Shown here piece by piece: positions 8,001-10,166 of a stretch of DNA of 10,166 bases. Where the stretch lies: NCBI GenBank assembly GCA_902463835.1, contig CABQGZ010000078.1, forward strand, positions 1 to 10,166, in the 5' to 3' direction. This DNA is from an uncultured Lachnospiraceae bacterium (GTDB lineage Bacteria > Bacillota > Clostridia > Lachnospirales > Lachnospiraceae). The notes beneath the pieces are model-generated. The model ran no database searches. It worked only from the letters and a program-made list of their open reading frames with translations, and was not told the origin of the DNA. How positions within the stretch are numbered: the stretch's first letter is position 1; the number at the start of each line of letters is the position of its first letter. The translations under genes were made by a program, and so were the position numbers.

Positions 8001-9192
8001 TCACGCCTTCCCATTCCGTACTTGTTACACCGAATTCTCCCGCGGATTTGATCACTACATTGGAAGCTGTTACCGTACCGCCAAAGTTCCAGATACCGCG
8101 TCCCCCCGGCTCAATAATTGACAAGTCCTTTATCCCCACCTCTGTTCCGCTTCCAACGTAAACACCTGCCGTTCCGCATTTCACCATTTCAAGATCTTTA
8201 AGCTCCACGGAAGCTCCTCTAAGATACAGACCTGCCTGCACCACATTTTTGATCACACAATTTTCGAGATTGACTTCACAATCTCCCTCCGCCGTGCTTA
8301 TCCCATGCCATCCAATATTATTTAGAGACAACCCTTTTACATTTAAGGTACCCTTTTTCCCCTGGCTGATTCCATGACCGCCTGCATTATACCATTCCAA
8401 TCTGCCTTCCGGGTCTGTTCCGGAATAAGTGATATTCATGTCTCCGAAGTTATATGCTATAATTTCTTTTGCATCATGCAGAGAACCTCCTGTGATATCA
8501 CATGTTCCCATATTGTACACAAGCCAGTTCAAACTATTTGCCAGAACCGCATCGTCACTAATACTCATATACCCTGCGCTGGAAATTCTGGCTGCGCAGT
8601 AACTGCTGTCCACGATCGCTCCGCCCGTCATGTATGCTTTGCCGCCGTCACGCACATACAGCGCTGTGTTCATCGTCTCGCGAATACTGCCGTCCGTGAT
8701 CGTCACATCACCATATGTCTCAATCCCGTAGGGACACCCCCACACAATTTCACCGGACTTGCAGATCAGCTCGGCTTCCTTTTCTACTTTTACACAGCTT
8801 GCAGCGCCATTTCCGTCTATGGTCGCACCATCCAGAACTAAGGAAGCCCCCTTCTGAACAATCAACAGATGCTGGTATTGCTCCACGTTCAATTCCATAA
8901 TAATGCTTTTTGTTCCAATCAGTGTTTTCGTTCCATTTACCTGAATTGGCTCATCAACATAGATATCTTCTGCAATTGTAATCGCAAACTTGCCATCCGC
9001 CGCCAATAATTTTCTTAAGGTATCTTTGTCTGATGCTGTCTGGTCTGTTGTAATCTGCTCTGCACCAGGATTCTCCTTACCGCTGTCGGAAGGCTTTTCT
9101 GGTTCCGCTGTTTTATTACATGCCGCACCAGCCAGGCAGATCACAAGGAGAGCCGTGAACAGCGCCCCTATTTTTTTCACTTTGTTCCTCAT
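4498..9192 (-). CDS. Giant parallel beta-helix lipoprotein with tandem 214-residue repeats
   Basis: Predicted secreted protein of 1564 residues. Seen: a basic start and hydrophobic stretch ending in AGAAC (Cys25), a lipobox lacking the usual Leu at -3, then a Pro/Ser/Glu/Lys linker. Residues about 55-95 form a cap-like region (DTLRKLLAADGKFAIT). From about 95 to the end the sequence is continuous beta-helix: turns such as VTITDGSI and IKNAVIN recur about every 20-30 residues. Residues 490-1131 are three near-identical 214-residue units. Residues 372-489, 1132-1377 and 1378-1564 are diverged relatives. No Ca-binding Asp cluster or catalytic Arg of pectate lyases was recognised, and there is no LPxTG or SLH anchor. 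The protein is large enough to project far from the cell. Ligand binding, adhesion or glycan capture are possible roles; the function is unknown. The start follows AAAGGAGGAG, 20 nt after the metallohydrolase stop codon, so the two are probably co-transcribed. Confidence 0.9.
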   Translation of the reverse strand: MRNKVKKIGALFTALLVICLAGAACNKTAEPEKPSDSGKENPGAEQITTDQTASDKDTLRKLLAADGKFAITIAEDIYVDEPIQVNGTKTLIGTKSIIMELNVEQYQHLLIVQKGASLVLDGATIDGNGAASCVKVEKEAELICKSGEIVWGCPYGIETYGDVTITDGSIRETMNTALYVRDGGKAYMTGGAIVDSSYCAARISSAGYMSISDDAVLANSLNWLVYNMGTCDITGGSLHDAKEIIAYNFGDMNITYSGTDPEGRLEWYNAGGHGISQGKKGTLNVKGLSLNNIGWHGISTAEGDCEVNLENCVIKNVVQAGLYLRGASVELKDLEMVKCGTAGVYVGSGTEVGIKDLSIIEPGGRGIWNFGGTVTASNVVIKSAGEFGVTSTEWEGVKGSVTIDNLLVDGTEKDSALNANGSTINVTDSKILNAGIHGAFAKNKGSINLKNVEIVNAKQYAVVEDGVGCNISLDHVKVTGGLRGVVNYHGTVTGKNVVVNSVEQFAVTSSYKESVVTLDGLEINDCKGYAAVNAGSSTTTIKNAVINRPTERGLAADDGATLTVEHVTIQEPGNVGILNIGATVKGSDVTINKTGIHGIYSEEANGMEGLVDITNLKMNGTAKNGLHSTKSVIKVTGGEIHEAGNIAAYAVDGGKVWLKDVDIADSKGFNITVDGQQSTVGNSYINLENVTIEGGQRGIVSYKGTVEGKDVVINSTEQFAVTSSYKESVIALDGLEINDCRGYAAVNAGSSTTTIKNAVINRPEERGLAADSGATLTLDHVTIQEPGNVGILNIGATVKGSNVTINETGIHGIYSEEANGMEGLVDITDLKMNGTEKNGLHSTKSVIKVTGGEIHEAGNIAAYAVDGGKVWLKDVNIADTKGFNVTADGQQSVIGNSYINLENVNITGGQRGIVGYKGTVEGKGVVINSTEQFAVTSSFAESVITLDGLEINDCKGYAAVNAGASTTTIKNAVISRPVERGLAADAGATLTVEHVTIQEPGNVGILNLGATVKGTDVTINATGIHGIYSEEANGTEGLVDIADLKMNGTAGNGLHSTKSVIKVTGGEIQNAGNIAAYAVDGGKVWLKDVSIADTKGFNVTADGQKSTVGNSYINLENVNIAGGQRGVVSYKGTVEGKDVVINATQQFAITSSFAESLIEIVGLEINDCKSTAVNVGGSTTILTDVTIHKPVVNGVSVNDGGRLTLTNAKITEPGLFGAEIKSSTLTMTGVTITSPVGAGIQNQGGTVTGTNTTINSAGTYGIWSEKAGAKEGIVEISDLTVNGTGNHGLYSKSSVIRATGGTIQNAGANSTGKVAVFAEYGGKVYLSGTEEEALTITGTKYWSVLAQQGADSYVNLNNVTITGGERGIVAYNQAKIEGTNVEINDTSNFSVTSSHAGTEVKIIGLKINNCKFGAAAVNVGTSTNIFEDVEIVNPAGNGFNVNDKGILTLTNAAITNPVIGINNIGSTVTGTGVTITDSKNYAVYSKNGQDNVTNLEVKNSKKHGVNVDGSMTILKDVLIDTTEWQGIGIYGGGTLDLTNARIINTNYGTVKKENGTYILDGVKQ
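5062..5799 (-). repeat. Diverged fourth repeat copy, 246 residues
   Basis: Begins in exact register with the third unit (GTVEGKDVVINATQQF) and stays close to it for about the first 40 codons, then diverges. It is 32 codons longer than the 214-codon unit, mainly in the GGKVYLSGTEEEALTITG stretch. It looks like an older duplicate that has drifted and gained length. Confidence 0.7.
5800..6441 (-). repeat. Tandem repeat unit 3 of 642 bp
   Basis: Third of three head-to-tail units with exact 642-bp spacing: the anchor GCTGCTGG recurs at 7663, 7021, 6379 and 5737. It encodes residues 918-1131. Differences from units 1 and 2 are scattered, many at third codon positions. It is the only unit of the three with NAGAST, GTEGLVDIADL and IQNAGN. 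Confidence 0.9.
6442..7083 (-). repeat. Tandem repeat unit 2 of 642 bp
   Basis: Middle unit, encoding residues 704-917. Internally it is two related modules: residues 1-92 of the unit (GTVEGKDVVIN...) and 93-184 (ATVKGSNVTIN...), followed by a 30-residue insert with NSYINLENVNI. Confidence 0.9.
7084..7725 (-). repeat. Tandem repeat unit 1 of 642 bp
   Basis: First unit in the direction of transcription, encoding residues 490-703. Its first 12 residues (GTVTGKNVVVNS) differ more from units 2 and 3 than the rest does, grading into the diverged copy upstream. From TSSYKES onward it is nearly the same as unit 2. Confidence 0.9.
7726..8079 (-). repeat. Diverged upstream repeat copy, 118 residues
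   Basis: Residues 372-489 begin with GTVTASNVVIKSAGEFGVTS and carry the matching pattern VTIDNLLVDGTEK, STINVTDSKILNAG and NISLDHVKVTGGLRGVV. The length of about 118 fits one half-module plus the 30-residue insert, that is, the second half of the main unit. Confidence 0.6.
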
Positions 9193-9200
9193 AACAATTT

Positions 9201-9210
9201 CTCCTCCTTT
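9201..9210 (-). promoter_or_regulatory. Ribosome-binding site of the giant lipoprotein
   Basis: AAAGGAGGAG on the minus strand, with the GGAGG core ending 10 nt before the ATG at 9192. This near-perfect site begins only 3 nt past the preceding gene's stop codon (TAA, 9215-9213), so both genes are probably on one transcript. Confidence 0.8.
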
Positions 9211-9212
9211 AC

Positions 9213-10166
9213 TTATTCCACCTTCTTATGTCCGTCTACCAGACCGAGATCTCCGTAATAATCATTTACCCGGAGCTTCTGTGTACGCAGCTCGTACGTT
9301 CCGTCCCCAGTGGTATAAATAAGAACCGTACCGTCAATTCCTGTGTGAAGATAGGTCGCGCCTGTCTCCATACATTTCTTCAGAATCTTAAAGTGCTCCA
9401 CGTCATTGGGAATAGTACTCATCGTTCCCACATAAATCTTAGAATTCACACTTGCCAGCCATCCAGGGCTGGATGACTGTGTACTCGGTTCCGCATGATG
9501 ATTGATCTTTGATACATCTGCCTGTAATTCATCTCCATACTTTGTAACCAGCAGTTCTTCCGTCTTCCGGCCGAATTCCGCTCTATTCCCAGAATCCCCT
9601 CCCACCAGGAAGCTGGAATCCTTATATGTAATTTTCAAAACCAACGAGAACTCATTGTAATGCACTTCCGACGGTTTTAAGCCTTTTGGCGGATTATAAA
9701 CCTTTACATGTACATCTTCCGTAAGATCAAAGGTGTCTCCTTCCGACACATAAGTATGTTCAATCCCTTTTTCTTCGATAATACCTAAAAGCTTGTCGTA
9801 ATATGGCGTATTCTTTCCGTCATTTTTGCTCACTGCATCCGATGTATATACATGTCCGATTTCGATATGGCGGGCAATAATAGAAAAGCCGCCCATATGA
9901 TCGATATGAGGATGCGAATTCACAAAATAGTCAAGCTTATCAATCCCTAATTGCTGCAAAGCATATACGATATCTGCCCCATTATTCGGCGTATCACAAT
10001 CGTACAGCATCGTTGTGCCATCCGGCGCGATAAAGAGGACTGCATCGCCGGAATGCTCCCCTTCTTCCGCCGCATTCCAGCTGTTATCTCCCGCCAAAAA
10101 GAAGCATGCCATCTTACCTTCTATGAAGGTCCGATCAAAAACATTGGCGTTCTTTGCCGTTTCTTC
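9213..10166 (-). CDS. ComEC/Rec2-like metallo-beta-lactamase-fold hydrolase, 5' end outside window
   Basis: Metal-dependent hydrolase of the metallo-beta-lactamase fold, closest by motif to the C-terminal domain of ComEC/Rec2 competence proteins. At least 317 residues are visible; the frame runs open to the window edge, so the Met at 10112 is unlikely to be the true start. Counting from that Met: SGDAVLFIAPDGTTMLYDC (21-39) is the ComEC-type first strands; HPHIDH (67-72) is the HxHxDH metal motif; NEFSLVLKI (153-161); GGDSG (Asp173); and NHHAEPSTQSSSPGWL (204-219) matches the ComEC HHGS...SSSP block. It ends with HTGIDGTVLIYTTGDG. No membrane channel domain is present in the visible part, so this is not a DNA-uptake ComEC. 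The substrate is unknown; phosphodiester bonds are plausible for the family. Whether it has a signal peptide lies beyond the edge, and that would decide whether it works outside with its lipoprotein neighbour. The latter starts 20 nt downstream. Confidence 0.88.
   Translation of the reverse strand, partial: EETAKNANVFDRTFIEGKMACFFLAGDNSWNAAEEGEHSGDAVLFIAPDGTTMLYDCDTPNNGADIVYALQQLGIDKLDYFVNSHPHIDHMGGFSIIARHIEIGHVYTSDAVSKNDGKNTPYYDKLLGIIEEKGIEHTYVSEGDTFDLTEDVHVKVYNPPKGLKPSEVHYNEFSLVLKITYKDSSFLVGGDSGNRAEFGRKTEELLVTKYGDELQADVSKINHHAEPSTQSSSPGWLASVNSKIYVGTMSTIPNDVEHFKILKKCMETGATYLHTGIDGTVLIYTTGDGTYELRTQKLRVNDYYGDLGLVDGHKKVE

Noticed and set aside
8374..8841. 155-codon plus-strand ORF
   Set aside because: It is antisense to the well-patterned N-terminal beta-helix of the giant lipoprotein, and its composition is typical of a shadow frame.
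4498..9192. Pectate lyase or other polysaccharide lyase assignment for the giant protein
   Set aside because: The beta-helix pattern is shared by many non-enzymes. No conserved Asp cluster for calcium or catalytic Arg/Lys block was recognised.

Overview
The window looks like a chromosomal stretch from an anaerobic gut-type Firmicute, most likely Lachnospiraceae or a close clostridial relative. That placement is inferred from three things: Gram-positive lipoprotein signal sequences, strong GGAGG ribosome-binding sites, and a cysteine-rich N-terminus on the Mrp-type ATPase. All supported genes lie on the minus strand, so transcription runs from high to low coordinates. Both ends of the window cut a gene.

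In transcription order, 10166 to 4498 holds a ComEC/Rec2-like metallo-beta-lactamase-fold hydrolase (start outside the window), followed after 20 nt by a 1564-residue parallel beta-helix lipoprotein. The middle of that protein is built from three near-identical, exactly 642-bp (214-codon) in-frame tandem repeats, flanked by diverged copies. After 77 nt containing a strong hairpin comes a cytoplasmic GH127/DUF1680 beta-L-arabinofuranosidase-like enzyme (2555-4420). It overlaps by an ATGA junction with a second, smaller beta-helix lipoprotein (942-2558). Spacing and strand suggest one operon of four genes: a metallohydrolase, a giant repeat-built surface protein, a zinc-cysteine glycosidase and a second surface protein. 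I know of no described system with this composition. A carbohydrate-related cell-surface function is plausible but unproven.

The 261 bp between 681 and 941 contain no convincing gene. They hold an AT-rich hairpin after the lipoprotein stop, a good sigma-A promoter candidate (TTGATT-17 bp-TATACT) facing the last gene, and a second hairpin in the resulting leader. The last gene (1-680, C-terminus cut off) is a housekeeping Mrp/NBP35-type Fe-S cluster carrier ATPase, probably independent of the cassette.

No tRNA, rRNA, CRISPR array, insertion sequence or plus-strand gene could be supported.
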